DNA of 64,000 bases from Corticium candelabrum (GCF_963422355.1 NC_085105.1:5324651-5388650); one strand, 5' to 3'; counted from the first letter of the stretch, positions 12,106-24,830 are shown. Notes: generated from the letters alone by a model not told the origin. Numbers and translations: made by a program.

Positions 12106-13893
12106 TTTACATTTAATTACAAGACTTAAAGTGGACGAGTAGAAGTACATAGGACAAGTGAAGGAGAGCCTACAGTCCACTTGGACGACCAACAAAATTT
12201 GCAAAGTTTGAACCTTGGCACTGAGGTCGTGTTTCCACTAGCTCCACGTGTTTAATTGGCTGGTTTCAAGAAGGCGACTGTTTTCACTATAACTGGCGCA
12301 TCCGGGATGTGCAAGGTATCTGGACAAATTCAATTACAATGGCACAGTCTTCCTGGAATGACGCTCGCTGTGATACATTGGGCTGCCTGTTGCTGCGTGT
12401 GAGCAGAAGTTAGTTGTCTCTGAGACTCCGAATTTAGCATCTAAATACATGCAGTAACTGCTGATTTCTCTCCTTTATATGATGGCACCTCCATTTTTTT
12501 AGGCAATCCCATACCAACAAATACAGTAGATACCATCAGAACAGCATTGTCAGTGGCCGCTAATGCCACATGACAGTAAGCCTAAGGCCATGTTTCCACT
12601 AGCTCTGTGCTAAACTAGTTTAAGTTCAGGAACTAAACCAGCTCAAGAAGATGACTGTTTACATAGGACTTGCATGCATTTCAGCATCAGGGATGTGAGA
12701 GATATCTAAACAAAGGCATTTGCAGAGTGAAATATAACGGTCGGTCATCGGTCATTGACCAACCAACTGGTGTTCATGACCGACCACAATTTTGCTTTGA
12801 TCGGACATACCTACATGACTGGTAAAGGTGTAATAGTTATTGCGTGGATGGTACTGGTAGAGAATCAATGAGCGACCCTTAAGTCCAGACAACTGACAGA
12901 AGCAGGCAAGATCTAAGAGTTGATGACCTTAGATGTGTAAGTGCAAAATGACGTTTTAGAGCAATATCATATTTATTGCCCCAAGAACCATTGCACTAGC
13001 TGCAGTCGAATAGGGCAAACGGTGGGAGGGCCACGTGCCGGTAACTAAGTTGTTTGTTGAACAACAACGTGCTCTTCATAATTAGCTTGCTCGTCTCTTG
13101 ATTAGTTCATGTTATAATATTACTTTACAGGCCTTGCTTTAACTAAAATTTAATAAAATTTAGTTACAATGAATTGTAACCACCACGACAATCATGCAAT
13201 AAAAATACAGCAAACAAGCCAAATTTATGTTTTGATTTTGATAGCAAATTAATACAGAAATCAAATAAGAATGAATGCCCAAAATTAAAATGTCAGGTCA
13301 ACTTCTTGCTAGAGCACGATGTCCGACCATACTTTTGCCTTATATTCCACTATTCCACTCTTCATTTGCAATGGCACAGTATTCCTGGAACGACACTTAC
13401 TGTGCCCACACACACATAGGGCTGCTCTGTGGCTGAGTCAAAACAACTGTTGTTTGTCACCGAGACTCCAAATTCAGCATGTAGTGCATGCATTATCTTG
13501 TGATTATCTCTTTCATTTGATAACGCTTCCATCTTTCAAGGCATTCTCATATCAATGAAATAATATTAGATTCATGTTGTCAAAGACCGTTTTCAAGCAC
13601 GCAAACTACTGTGATGTGACAGGTGAACATAAACCACTTGTTAAACCTACTACAAAACATGTTTAAGAAAAGAAATTTAGGTTTAACATTTAACTGGTTT
13701 GTACAGGTGGAAACAGGTCACTCCTTGAACCAGTTTAGTTAAACCAGTTGTTAGACTTGTTTAAGCGCTAGTGGAAACACGGCTTAAACCACTTGCCAAA
13801 CTAGTTTGTGCAGGTGGACACAGGTCAATCCTTAAACCAGCTTAGCTTAAAATTAGTTGTTAGACTGTTAACTGTTTCAAGAGCTAGTGTCAT
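12106..13893. repeat. Two nested or tandem copies of a GTGTTTCCACTAGC-ended MITE
   Basis: GTTTCCACTAGCTC starts occur near 12,230 and 12,591. Their inverse (GCTAGTGGAAACAC) occurs at about 13,767-13,780. A block of about 200 bp containing CAATGGCACAGT and GAGACTCC is present twice as direct copies (about 12,335-12,530 and 13,366-13,560). The second copy appears to be split by another insertion of about 0.6 kb, whose ends carry CGGTCGGTCAT-like and TCCGACCAT-like motifs. No coding capacity is seen. The exact element borders are uncertain. Confidence 0.55.
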
Positions 13894-14965
13894 GGTGAAC
13901 TTCAGAGGGGTCTGTGCACTGTTGAATGTAGATTATTTATTTTTGCTGTAAAAGTTTTAGGTGCCATCCATAATTGTCGACATTTACTGAAGTGTACACT
14001 GGTGGGAGGGGGTAAGAGTAGCTCTACGCTTTGGTGGCAGAGTAAAGAATGTTGATGATTTCTTTCCGTCCAAAAGTAGATAGGAAGTGATACTGAAGTT
14101 AGGATATTGCGTTTACGTGTACGCGTGTTGTATCTACGTTTCTAACTATCTGTCGCAAGTGTATGATGTGTATAGTGCGTGCTAAGTGTTCATTGCACGT
14201 GTTTGAAGTGTACATGGCGTGGGATGGTAGGCACTCTGTTGTAGGTACTAACAGACCTGTTTAAGAGACCTTGCCCTGTTTATAAAATGCCTGCGAACAG
14301 GTACCAGCAGTTTGTGAATGCTTTGTCTTTGCCCGCCCATCTTTGTCTCGCGAGGTAGTTGTGCAGAAAGTACAACGACAATGGAAGACCGCTGGCCAGA
14401 ACGACGAAATGTGCATATCAAATGTTGGCAATCATGGATGACCCCTTAACAATTAATGTAGTGAAGAGTTGGTACTGTTAGTGAATGCTTATTGAGTCAC
14501 TAAGGAGATTTGGTGTCTGTGACAGAGGTGATGGTTTACACTATCATTAGCAGGAGCAATGTGGAACATTTTACTGTATTGTACTGGTTTGAACAACTTG
14601 GTCACAACAACGGTGTGCGTGAATTGCAACACATGGTCAAATACATGAAAATGTACGCCAACAGGCTCAGTTACAACAACATACCAATATAAGTATGAAT
14701 AAACCGTAGGCAACAAAATAAGGCTGTGACTCTAATAGTTTAATTACTCTAATACCACATTTACACAGATGTAGTTCAGAATCATGCTGGGTAGATGGCC
14801 AAATCGGAGTCAAAATGAGGCCTTTATCACATATTTTGGTAGAGTAAAGTAATGGCAATCTTGAAGACAATTTAGTCTTTTTCCTCTGGTCCCAGTGGGG
14901 TTTGTTGCTAGTGTAAACATGGTATAAGCTACAGACGACAAAAGGTAAAGTAAGGACTCATATTA
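13894..14965. other. Intron sequence without recognisable feature
   Basis: Only short unsupported ORFs occur. No bounded repeat was identified. Confidence 0.4.
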
Positions 14966-15445
14966 AAGTCCATTCCCGAATAGGAGAATGTGTGGGAACT
15001 GTGGTTAATAGATAAGGAATTGAAGAGCAGGGATGGGTGTAGCTAGTGGAATGAAAGGTTCCAGTATAGAAACGTTTTGCTTTAAACTTACGTTCAAAGG
15101 TTCAACCAATGCCTCAACTACATAAGCTTGCTAGCTACAGCCGTTTACTTATCAATCAATAGTTCAAAGTACGTTCGCGTCAGCTTTCAAGTAGTGGGCA
15201 TCGTAGCGGTGACTTTGAAGTTATCTGATATCTGGTGTAAATGGAAGAGTAGGGCAGGGCCAAGCACATGTCATACCGGAAGTTAGTAATTGTGTTGTAA
15301 TAAAGCACCAATCACGGTATTCAATAACTGATCTGGAACCTCCTCCTTGTGAGCTTTCCAATGATGTTGGAATCAACTCGCTAGGACGTCTGCTTCAGGA
15401 GCTACAGGTTTTTCCCCACGTATTCTCCTATTCGGGAACGGACTT
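14966..15445. mobile_element. MITE with TA target duplication
   Basis: The left end AAGTCCATTCCCGAATAGGA is matched in inverse by the right end (TCCTATTCGGGAACGGACTT). TA flanks both sides (14,964-14,965 and 15,446-15,447). The element is about 480 bp and non-coding, probably of Tc1/mariner type. Confidence 0.8.
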
Positions 15446-15598
15446 TAGTACTTTATTAATTTGCAAGACATGATGTCTTTAATGGACCTCATTAGCATTA
15501 ACTGCGTGTGAAGGAATGTTGTAGTAGCCCCTATTGACAACTCACACTGCCACTACACGTGAGTTATCACGCTAGCTTCCATAATGATTACTGAACCA

Positions 15599-15667
15599 GG
15601 CCACTGAGCTAATCGGTTAGCATGAGGTATCAACCAGGAGACGCAGGTTTGAGCCCTGCCTGAAGCC
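15599..15667 (+). repeat. tRNA-derived SINE head
   Basis: An A-box-like TGAGCTAATCGGTTAGC and a B-box-like GGTTTGAGCCC have tRNA spacing and complementary flanks (GGC...GCC). The acceptor and anticodon stems do not fold into a good tRNA, so a SINE head or tRNA relic is preferred over a functional tRNA gene. The tail was not delimited. Confidence 0.55.
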
Positions 15668-16257
15668 AAATGTTATGTCATCTCAGGTTGAACTTCTCAA
15701 GAGTAATTACTAACGTTTCTTTACTGTAACTCAACAACTCTATCTGCACTACGAACGGTCCCATTCGATGTTAATTTGTGTGTTAACTATATCACATGTC
15801 ACCCATATCTTAGCATGCTGCTGTAGACAACAAAGTCTTGGATCTGTGGAGAGGAGCCTGTTTCTTGAGTAAACAGCAAGTGGGCCTACAAAAGTCAAAG
15901 TACACAGAATTAGCTACAGAATGAGACAGCAAAGCTGACAAGATCGTTGTTCTTGAAGCAAATTAAACAGTATTGATTGAAAATTTAAATTATTTATATA
16001 TTGTAAAATTCTTTCGAACACATAATTTCATGCAATCAATGCTTCGTAGTATGGCAAATGCAGACTTCAAATGGGGCCTCACATGCACAGTTACTTAATT
16101 GATGCAAATAAGGTTTATTGTACTATTTGGCTGAGCCAACAAATTGCTTATTCAGTACTATAATGAGCATTAAAAGATTAAGCATTTTACAGTTGAAAAC
16201 TAAATTTTTTAGACTGGCCAGCTTGCATGGAAGGATATGTTGTTCAAGCAGAGGAAA
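15668..16257. other. Intron sequence, possible SINE body
   Basis: This may include the body of the tRNA-derived element just upstream. Nothing else is recognisable. Confidence 0.3.
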
Positions 16258-16905
16258 TATACCGTATTTGCCTGTAATAACACCCATGCCCATATATACA
16301 CCATGTGCAGCAGGTCAAATCTTTCAGCCTGAAAAACCCCATGCTCAAGTATACACCCATTTCCAAGTATATGCCCAGGGTATGCATGTGCAGAATACAC
16401 AAAATGGTCTTCGCAGAACATCCGTCTTCGTCTGTGTGTGTTGATGAGGTGGTGTTAGTGTGAGTGAAAGTGCTTAACGCTAAACTCATTTCTTCGTTGC
16501 AATTGCTGATACTGATGCTGTTGACAGGCTTCAGGCTGACGACTCTGGTTTGCGTGTGTAGTGTTTAGTTTCTGCGTGTTTTCTAATGCTATACACGGAC
16601 AGTGTGGTAGCCTTGCCCCAGACGCAGTGTGGATTGCAGTCCCAGATGTGCTGCCATCACCACTATGTATGTGAGGCGAAGCTAATGGATACCTGTACCT
16701 TAAAGGCTTTGATCTTGCAAACGGATAATTGCAGACATTTGTGGTATTTCTGTCTTTGTGTGTCTAAATGATGACTGGCCAAATGGCAGCATTTTGCGAC
16801 CATGTATACGCCTGGGACCAAAATAATGCCCATACACCCGGGAAAAAGCTTTTCTTTTCTATACACCGAGAGCTTTGTTATGGGCAAATACAGTATTTCT
16901 CACCT
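16258..16905. mobile_element. Probable MITE, CGTATTTGCC ends
   Basis: The left end ATACCGTATTTGCCTGTAAT is matched by the inverse of the right end (GGGCAAATACAGTAT), with further similarity inside in the form of repeated short TATACACC/GGTGTATA-like blocks. It is about 650 bp. The short ORFs inside look like chance frames. Confidence 0.55.
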
Positions 16906-17987
16906 GTGGCTACTATTTTCTTTGTCATGTCAGAATATCCGAATTGTTGTCTACGTACCGGTACGTACGTACAAGTTGTGTCAATTTAGAGCAACTGTAT
17001 ATTGTGACTGTTTAATTTGTTTCAGTGACGTTGATAGTCATTATTTGACTAGAACATGTTAACAATACAGAGTTTTATACAGTACCCCCTTGGGACCCTG
17101 GGTTTCCCCAACCAAAGATTAGGCACTGATGGCATCATTTGAGTCAAGCCAGGCTAAGTTTAATTAACACCAATTGATAAGTCATCCATCTACGTGCCTG
17201 TGACTGTAACTATGCAACTGCATGGAATGAACTGCACCGACGCCTATTTCCGGTAATTCTATTGATTTGTTGGCCACGCCCACAGTATACTCTCCCTACC
17301 AAAACTCAAATGCTGTATGAACCCCTGCAATATGTTCATGTTTGTGTGGTATTCATTAAATTTTTAGATTTATAGAAATGAGAGCATGTTGCGAGATTGA
17401 CAGGTGGTACCCTTGTGGTGGTGTAGATATTGTTAATATTGTTGGGTTGTTTGTTATAGCACAATGCACTGAACCACTGCATGCGGATTTCAATCCCAAC
17501 CCTCCGCTATCTGACTACGGCCTTGACCACGTTTATTTGTCCTAACTGAAGAACAGGCACTTGCATTTGACAGAGCAGATCATGATCCTGATTTTAAATG
17601 GGTGGGCAACTCATTAGATCATTAATATATACAAGTATCAATACTATCATCATGATTATATGGTATGAGCTGTGCAGAATGAAAAATCACATAAACAAAA
17701 GACGTGGAATACAGTGCCCCACTCTCAGACCCCTGCTGGTTCCGGTTCTGGTGTGTATACAGCTGCCACGGTGTTGCCCTGAATATCTGGGGTACTCGTG
17801 CAACAAAGAACAAACAGCGTCACCAGTTTTACAGACAGAGTAGCTACTAGATGTTGTCTGTGATCTGTTATGGTTCCTGAAAATCATCAGTTATACATAT
17901 GGGTAGTGAGTTAATTTAGATTAATGGATTTTGCAATAGCTTCTTTTTACTGTGCTGGTACTTAATTGATTGTTAATGCCTGTACAG
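16906..17987. other. 3' end of intron 1, no feature
   Basis: No gene-like signal is seen until the acceptor (TGTACAG) ending at 17,987. Confidence 0.4.
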
Positions 17988-18695
17988 AACCAGTTGTAAC
18001 AATGGCATTACCTGACAGCTCAACTGCTATGTCACCAGATGCATATCCACGACTTTCTGCTACAGCAAACACATGTTTGTCAGCTCAACAGTCATCACAT
18101 GCTAACCAGCCATTCCCAATATCGTTGGTGAACAGCAATCTTAATGACTCAATTGACTCTGTGGATGGTACAACATCTTCTGATGAAGAAGATAGTTTAC
18201 AGGACACAGATGATACGGAGGGAAGTGCTAGTGGAAGTTCAACAGTACAGCATATTAATTCCACAAAAAGAAATGAAACCAGTAGTGTGATCACACCAAA
18301 GCCTTTGCGCAGCCATTTGACTCAGGTTTAACTGTCTCTCTAAATTTATTGGCAACTATAGTTATGGTTGTTTTATTTTACAGTCAACTACAGGGTCAAC
18401 TGGCCGATACAACCTCCGAGTTCGTTGTTCTGAAACTGGGAGAGTTGTAGGATCAGCGCCAGAGAAGAACTCTGATGCTGAACTTCTTCAGCCGTTAACT
18501 TTGAAAGATGTGAAAAGAAGGCTTTATGATGTTGCCAATAATGTGCAGAATTGTTTTCAAGAAACAGTTGCAAAGCTAGCGCCGGCTGGAAGCCAAATGA
18601 ATATCCATGAGGGGAGAAAAGGACGCATATCAAAATCATCAAAGAGTGGTGCTATAATGAGCTCAACAGTACACTTTAGCGATGGAGAATATTAG
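17988..18695 (+). CDS. Brambleberry-like nuclear fusion protein, exons 2-3 (C-terminus)
   Basis: Exon 2 is 17,988-18,325 and exon 3 is 18,384-18,695, with a TAG stop at 18,693. The 58-bp intron between them starts with a weak GTTTAA donor and ends in TTTTACAG. Exon 2 continues exon 1 (7700-8780) in phase: the split codon is G+AA. It encodes a Ser/Asp/Glu-rich low-complexity linker containing SSDEEDSLQDTDDTEGSASG. Exon 3 carries a GRYNLRVR motif, like the YNLR-type basic tail remembered for brambleberry proteins, then a basic C-terminus. The full protein would be 576 aa. The join across a 9.2-kb intron is inferred from phase and composition. A separate small gene, or missing exons in between, remain possible. 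Confidence 0.65.
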
Positions 18696-19466
18696 TATTG
18701 TGGCTATTTTTGCAATTGCAATTATGATACACTTGGTATTACATGCATGCATAATAGTCTTCATGTATTGACAGATACAATGAGGCACTGAATATTGAAT
18801 CCCACTCTTGTCACCATGTGTGTTACTGACTTGTATTATAATTAGTGCACAACGTTACTATAGAGAACACAAAGGGAGAATACGTGTGCGTTACACGTGG
18901 TCCCAGCTGACCGTAGGTTAGTTAATAACAACAAGTGACATCATACTACAATAACCACTATGCTAGAGGGAAAGTTCAACCCTAACTTGAACCACGGGTC
19001 CGACCCAGTCTCTGTCCGCCGTCGTCATTCCCCGGATAGTCATTCCTCGCCGTACAGACTGGTTTCAGACAGCCCACTGACGTCACTAAATGCACTAAGA
19101 GCTTGCCATTAGTGCGATCTGTATCAGCGTGCACAACGACGGCGTCTATTGTTCCAATAAACGGCCGATAATTTATGCAAGATGTAAACCAAGCAGCCAA
19201 CGATCCCGTACGTTGTACAAAGACAAGCACGCATTACACTTCAACACATGCATTGAGTCAGCCGTTTCTTGTCTAGACCCATTTGCATCGGATTTGGAAG
19301 CTCTTGGAGCCAAACTCATAGCGCAGACAACGCGTAAGACGCCCAGATCGTTTGACAAAGACAAAACTCACGTTCAAAAAGCGGCGCAAACTCGAATCTA
19401 GAAGCAGAAAGCGATAGGAACGCCCTCCTGGCGGTATAGTACGTAATCGTTCGATGACCGACCGAC
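18696..19466. other. Intergenic, no supported feature
   Basis: Overlapping short ORFs exist on both strands near 19.0-19.5 kb, but none shows a domain or splice context. Confidence 0.4.
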
Positions 19467-19588
19467 CAGGGCCGGATCCAGAGGGGATTAAGGGGTTGAA
19501 ACCTCCTCTTTTCCAATAGGCGTGGTTCAATAATTTCATATAATTTAGCGGTGAACCCCTCTTTCAAAAATTCCTAGATCCGGTGCTG
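19467..19588. mobile_element. Short hAT-like MITE, 5-bp target duplication
   Basis: The ends CAGGGCCGGATC and inverse GATCCGGTGCTG are flanked by CCGAC on each side. The element is 122 bp. The ends resemble those of the elements at 20,559 and 44,070. Confidence 0.75.
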
Positions 19589-20441
19589 CCGACCGTATTT
19601 ATACTCAATTAGCGCAGATACAAATGAAGCTATTTCGACCAATAGACGAAAGGTGGTGTCATTACTGACTAATAGACGAACGTGATATCATCATGAGGCT
19701 CCATCTCTCTTTGTTTGGTAGCTGCTCCGAGAATTCGGCCATCGGGCGTCCGTCCTGTACATGGTGTTTGATTCTTTGCTTCACGGGCTTAGCACATAGA
19801 AGCAACGCCTACAACAACAACCAGGCTTTAAGGGAGCGAAGGTGTAGCTGTACCTAACTTGTAACATTTTGCTTGTTCCACAGTGTTTCTGCATAATGAT
19901 TCTGCAGTCTGAAAGCTTGAATTTTCGATGTGCATGGCTGAGCGGATGCGGTATTGTTGCAAAAATCACAACAGAAATCAAATGTGGCGCTTGACTGGAA
20001 GTTTTCGAATGAGAATTAACGTGCATTGTCCATGACAGCGTCTGTTTGTCGGATGAAGCTGCTGACCTGTAAGTACGCTAGTGCGTCTCTCTATTTATTT
20101 TTGTTGCGGTATCCAAAGTTAGAGCGAACAGATGCCTAATCTACATGTGCACGTGCATGTCTACCAACATTAGTAGTTTGTTTTGGCTCTGGCGGCTCTG
20201 GGGTCTCCTCATTACTCCAATCAAAATTGCGCGTAATAGTTACCACCACGTGAGAGCATTTTCAATGGTGTCAAATGCATTTCTTGCCTCACATGTCTTA
20301 GCGCCATGTGGTGTACACCAGCCAAGCTTAAGGGTGTAGAATTGTATATTGCTTCTCTATTAATTGATTATTGTACAAACGGTTCAGCTTCTACTTCGGT
20401 CCAGTCATATAATTGATCGTTTAGAGAACGTTCAGACATAT
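19589..20441. other. Intergenic, no supported feature
   Basis: No coding or repeat structure could be supported up to the Gypsy LTR. Confidence 0.4.
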
Positions 20442-20543
20442 TGTAATGAGTATAGCGTTATAGAGTAACTGTTAGAGCAACGTCCACTGCTAGAACGACT
20501 ACACTACGCATGCCCAACACCCGCTATTACATCATGCACTACA
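20442..20543 (-). repeat. Gypsy 1 LTR (3' LTR in element sense)
   Basis: A direct copy of 28,605-28,705. It starts TGTAATGAGTATAGCG and ends GCACTACA on the plus strand, and is preceded by ATAT (20,438-20,441). It is much shorter than typical Gypsy LTRs of several hundred bases. Confidence 0.9.
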
Positions 20544-20558
20544 CTACCCCTCCCTAAT

Positions 20559-20985
20559 CAGGGGCGGCGGAGCGAGTTGAAAGTTGAGGGGGCTGAATTT
20601 TAGGAGCAAGGCCCCGCCCACTTATATTTAGGTCACACCCACTCTGAGATATTGCAAATCATTGGTCCTGCAATATACATGCCTCAAGTTTAGGTATTGT
20701 AACTCCGTCCGATACACCTCATCTGCTAGTGAAATCTGTATGTCTGCACATTGTGGTCCTTTAATTAATATTGTAACAATAACTAAGCTATAAGTCTCAG
20801 TTTCAAAATTGATATCGGACGAAGTTGCCTTGGAGCCCCGGCCTGCATTGAAGCGCGTAATATATGTAGCGGTCTATTCTTTAACGAAAGGGTAAACATT
20901 ACAGAAAGCAGAAATTCTACAGCATAAAGTTGATAAAGTTGGGGGGGCTCTAGCCCCCCCAGCCCCCCCGGCTCCGCCGCCCCTG
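20559..20985. mobile_element. hAT-like MITE, 5-bp duplication CTAAT
   Basis: The left end CAGGGGCGGCGGAGC and right end GGCTCCGCCGCCCCTG are inverted, with CTAAT on both sides (20,554-20,558 and 20,986-20,990). A poly-G/poly-C-rich palindromic patch lies just inside the right end. It inserted next to the polypurine tract of Gypsy 1. Confidence 0.88.
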
Positions 20986-21065
20986 CTAATGTTGTAGTCT
21001 ACTACATAGTCACTTAAGTAATTTGGTGGCCTTGTAGTGCGTCTAGGTCTTATGTCCACGGAGTC

Positions 21066-22711
21066 TTAAGGCGATCTGTCCTGGGATTGACGTACATTGC
21101 AAGGCGTGTGATGTTCGAATTCGTCAAGTGGTGGTGAGGCACTAGTTTCCGCTGGTGGAGTTTGTGTCGGTTCTGATGTCGCTTCCACATCTGCTGGTTG
21201 TTCCGTCTCCTTTGAGTACGAACGGCCTTGCTCTAAGGTCGTTTCGGTGTGCAACGGGGGTGGAACGGCTTGTAACCTAGTTTGTGCTGGTGGATCTTTC
21301 TAATTGTCAGCCGGGCTTTTAACTGTCTCTGAGATTTCTTTTGACGCTCGTTGATAACATGGTTTTAGCCGGTTATAGTGTACTACTTTTAGACGACCTC
21401 CTCTCATTGGTTGAATCGTGTAGCCAGTCTCCCCACGTCGAGTTATAATTTCGAAAGAGCCGGTCCAAGGGCACTTGAGTTTTCAATTACATCCCGTCGG
21501 AGGTGTAAAAAGATATACTTTGTCTCCAGGGGTGTACCTATGACTGGGTCGTGAGTTGTAGTGACGCCTGCGCCTTCTGACAGGCTGTGCTGCAACAAGA
21601 TGAGCTTCCACTATTTCTCGAGCAAGTATCTGGCGGTTCTGCAAATCGGTCATAAAAGACTGATGATCTTCGGGGCGGAGTTTGAGAAGTGTCAAAACAA
21701 GAGTCTGCAGGCAACTGAGGGGAACGCCCGTACACTAGCTCAAACGAAGAGTAACCAGTCGATGCCTGTTTTGCTGATCGGTGCGCGTCTAACAATGGAG
21801 ACAACCACAGATCCCAATCGTTTGGACTATTGCTGCAGTATTTAGTAAGCATGCTGATGAGTGTGCGATTCAGACGTTCGAATAAACCGTCAAATTGAGG
21901 ATGACCCGGAGTAGAGCGCGCCTTAGCCATTCCCAAGCGGTCGCATAGCTCTTTGATTAGTGCTCTCTCAAAGTTTGGGCCTTGATCGGAAAGTAGTATA
22001 GCAGGTGCGCCGTGACGACTCACAGCCTCTTCTACAAGCGCTCGGGCGACAGTTTCGGCTTTCTGATCTTTCAGAGGAACAGCTTCCGGCCAGCGAGCAA
22101 AATAGTCAGAAATCAGCAAGACGTATTTGTTGCCGCGTTGTGTCACCGGCAGTTCCAGAATATCCATGGCTACCATTTCAAATGGTCTGCCCACTGGGAT
22201 AGAATGAAGGTTTGCTCGTTTGGAACGTTTGGGCTTACGGTAGCGTTGGCATTTGTCACAAGTTTTTATATATTCAACAACGTCTTTCTAGTAATTGTGC
22301 CAATAAAACCTTTCCCTCACCCGATCTGCTGTTTTGTCTATACCCAAGTGACCACCAAAGGAATCGTCATGAAGTTGTTGTAACACGTCGTGGACGACAG
22401 AAGTTGGAAATATTTAGTTGTAGTTGGCCCTGTCGCGGTCCCGGGCTACAAAGTCTGCAAAGTACGCCGTCCTGTATCACTAGTTGGCTCCATATTTGTC
22501 GATATCGTCGCAAGGCACCGAAACGCCATGGTCCGCTTTGAGGTGGGCAGACGTTACTGGTCACTAACTTGTCGATTACCCGTCGCAGTACAGGATCTTG
22601 GCGCTGGAGGTTGGCTAGCTCCGCGTTCGTATAACTAAGAGTAATGCTGATGTTTTGACATACAACAATATCAGGGTGACAAAGATTTGCAGCTGCTTCG
22701 TATCCCCACAA
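21066..22711 (-). pseudogene. Gypsy 1 integrase region
   Basis: The minus-strand frames 22,711-22,367, 22,194-21,538, 21,695-21,483 and 21,254-21,066 together make an integrase. The best part (22,194 onward) has the DDE core: VAMDILELP, LLSDQGPNFE (second Asp) and a GHPQFDGLFERLNRTL block where the catalytic Glu follows. The upstream frame covers the zinc-binding N-terminus region. The basic and Pro-rich C-terminal frames are separated by frameshifts. It is non-functional as it stands. Confidence 0.85.
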
Positions 22712-23780
22712 GAATGGGTCCGTCGTGACAAGGCATCAGCAATCCCCGTGCTCCACCCCGCTTTTGTAGTGGACTTTGAAGTCGTATTGGCTCAGTTCAT
22801 TCACCCAGCGGGCGAGACGGCCTTTTGGTTCTTTGAGAGATCGCAGAAACGTCAATGGCTGATGGTTCGTGAAAACTAGAAATGAACGTCCATAGAGGTA
22901 CGGCCGGAAATGAGCAATGCCCCAAACGATTGCCAGGGCTTCTTTTTCAATGGCTCGATAGTTGGTTTCTGCAGAGTTTAGTTGACGGTTAGCGTAAGGA
23001 AGACGGCGTTCAGCTCCGTTTAGACTTGAGATAAAATGGCACCAACTTCGAAATCGCTAGCGTTCGTTTTCAGCCGAAAAGGTAATGCAACGATGGGATA
23101 GGCGAGAACTGGAGCTTGACAAAGAAGATGTCTCAACTGGGCAAATGTCGTTGCTGCTTCTGGCGTCCACTAAAAAATTATCTCTTTTCGTGTTAGTTTG
23201 AGTAGACTAGCAACATGAGCGAAATTGTCGATAAAACGTCGGTAATAACTGGCAAATGCCGAGAAACGCTTTGACCTCTTTAGCGGTCTTTTGGGTGTTG
23301 GCCAGTTGAGAACTTTTGCTAACTTTGACGGATCAGTTGAAATACCACGCTTCGAAATCTGATGTCCAAGATAATTAACTTGCGTTTTCGCAAAATGGCA
23401 TTTGATGGGAGAGAGCTTCAAGTCAGCTTGTCTGAGACGGTCTAAAACCAGTTGAAGTCGAACGAGATGCTGCTCAAAAGTGCTAGAGAATATGATAATA
23501 TCATCTAAGTAAATCAGATACGCGTCCCAGGTTAGTACTCGCAGCACTAGTGCCATGAGGCGTTAGAATGTAGATGGCGCCTTACATAGACCGAAAGGCA
23601 TAACTTGAAACTTGTAGTGACCGGAATGTGTAGTGAACGTAGTTTTAGGCTGAGACTCGGCATCTATTTCGACTTGCCAATAACCACTGGCGAGATCTAA
23701 CGTCGAGAAAAACTGCGCACCGCCGAGAGCTGCCAATGTATCATCTACTCGTGGTATAGGGTATGTGTCTTTTACGGTGA
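22712..23780 (-). pseudogene. Gypsy 1 reverse transcriptase (second part) and RNase H region
   Basis: On the minus strand, 23,780-23,563 carries the PIPRVDDTLAALGGA, FFSTLDLASGYWQVE and FQVMPFGLCKAPSTF motifs. 23,556-23,170 carries the catalytic block YLIYLDDIIIFS and the thumb (YLGHQISKRGI). These frames are separated by a TAA stop. The rest to 22,712 is an eroded RNase H region. The N-terminal part of the RT lies at 26,513-26,634, on the other side of the Ginger-like insertion. Confidence 0.9.
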
Positions 23781-23902
23781 TGATACGACCCAAGTAGGAA
23801 TCCGGACCGTTCGCGAATGGGCTAGCCCATTCGGGAATTCTCATACGGGCTAACCCATTCGCGAATAGGCAAGCGAAATACGAACACGCGTTAGTTCTAG
23901 AC

Positions 23903-24160
23903 ATGGCTGATCACCGTCGGGACAGCTTCCGCGAATTTCTGCTGACTTTTTCAGCGAAACAGAACTCGCAATTAATTAGTGAAGAGAAGGCTATGCGAAT
24001 CCGACGAGTTCTGGCGAGTGGAGATGGAAAGCACGCGCGCGTTGACAGCCCTCGTTTCAGATTTTATGTTCGTAGCAAGGGATTCGCAGTAATCGACCTG
24101 CCCGTGCTAGGGATGAAAGAAGTTCTTTGTGTGCCTGCACCAAAGGTCAGATGTGTCTGA
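23903..24160 (+). pseudogene. Ginger-type transposase N-terminal fragment
   Basis: The 85-aa frame contains ISEEKAMRIRRVLASGD, RFRFYVRSKGF and a DLPVLGMKEVLCVPAPK block. The R-F-x-V-x-x-K-G-F and GLK-x-V-L-C-V-P pattern matches what I recall of the region ahead of the integrase core in Ginger elements and KRBA2-like proteins. The DDE core is absent: a microsatellite follows at once. It could be a first exon whose partners were deleted. Confidence 0.6.
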
Positions 24161-24287
24161 ATTTCATATGTATAATGTTATGCATGTGCATGTGTCGACT
24201 GTGTCTGCCCGCCTGCTAGTCTGTTTGTTTGTGTTTCTGTCAGTTTGAGAGTTGAGCAATGATTGAGTTATGTGTATTGTCTAGTTC

Positions 24288-24400
24288 AGATCTCTGTCTG
24301 TCTGCCTGCCTGCCTGTCTGTCTGTCTATCTGTCTGTCTGCCTGTCTGTCTGTCTGTCTGTCTATCCGTCTGTCTATCTGTCTGTCTGTTTGTCATTCAA
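24288..24400. repeat. (TCTG)n tetranucleotide repeat
   Basis: TCTG/CCTG units with a few variants, extended by a second smaller block near 24,500-24,523. It lies inside the Ginger-like element. Confidence 0.9.
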
Positions 24401-24830
24401 GGTCAAGTCCATTCGTTAATCTTTGACTTTGCAAGGACTGGTTTGCTTTCACAAATTCCTAGCGTATGTACAAGCAGCGTCTATATGAAAATAAAGTATC
24501 TGTCTGTCTGTCTGTCTGTCTGTCAATGATATATTGGCAAAATTGAAGTCTACTTAACAATCAGCTAACTTGAAACTAAAAGGTCCAAGCATAAGTGACT
24601 AAAATTAGCAAAACTGTCACTTAATCATGGTGATTTATATAGATTATTTGACTTTGACATTCTAGGCCAAGTCCATTAGTTAATTTATGACTGTATGTAT
24701 GTATGTATGTGTGTGTGTATGTCTGTTCGCCTGTCTGTCAACACATATATTTTAAACATTGAAATCTACATACAACACAACTAAGCAAGTCTACTGTCCC
24801 TATCGCACATAACCACTAACAAACTAAACA

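Noticed and set aside
15599..15667. Functional tRNA gene on the plus strand
   Set aside because: The stems do not pair well; it is better explained as a SINE head.
18501..18560. E2F/DP-like winged-helix motif (VKRRLYDVANN)
   Set aside because: The short resemblance to the E2F/DP R-R-x-Y-D-x-x-N motif is not supported by the surrounding 100 residues, and the exon joins the brambleberry-like gene in phase with an RYNLR tail.
19129..19567. Overlapping ORFs of 80-90 codons on both strands
   Set aside because: No domain, splice context or codon pattern supports them, and part overlaps a MITE.
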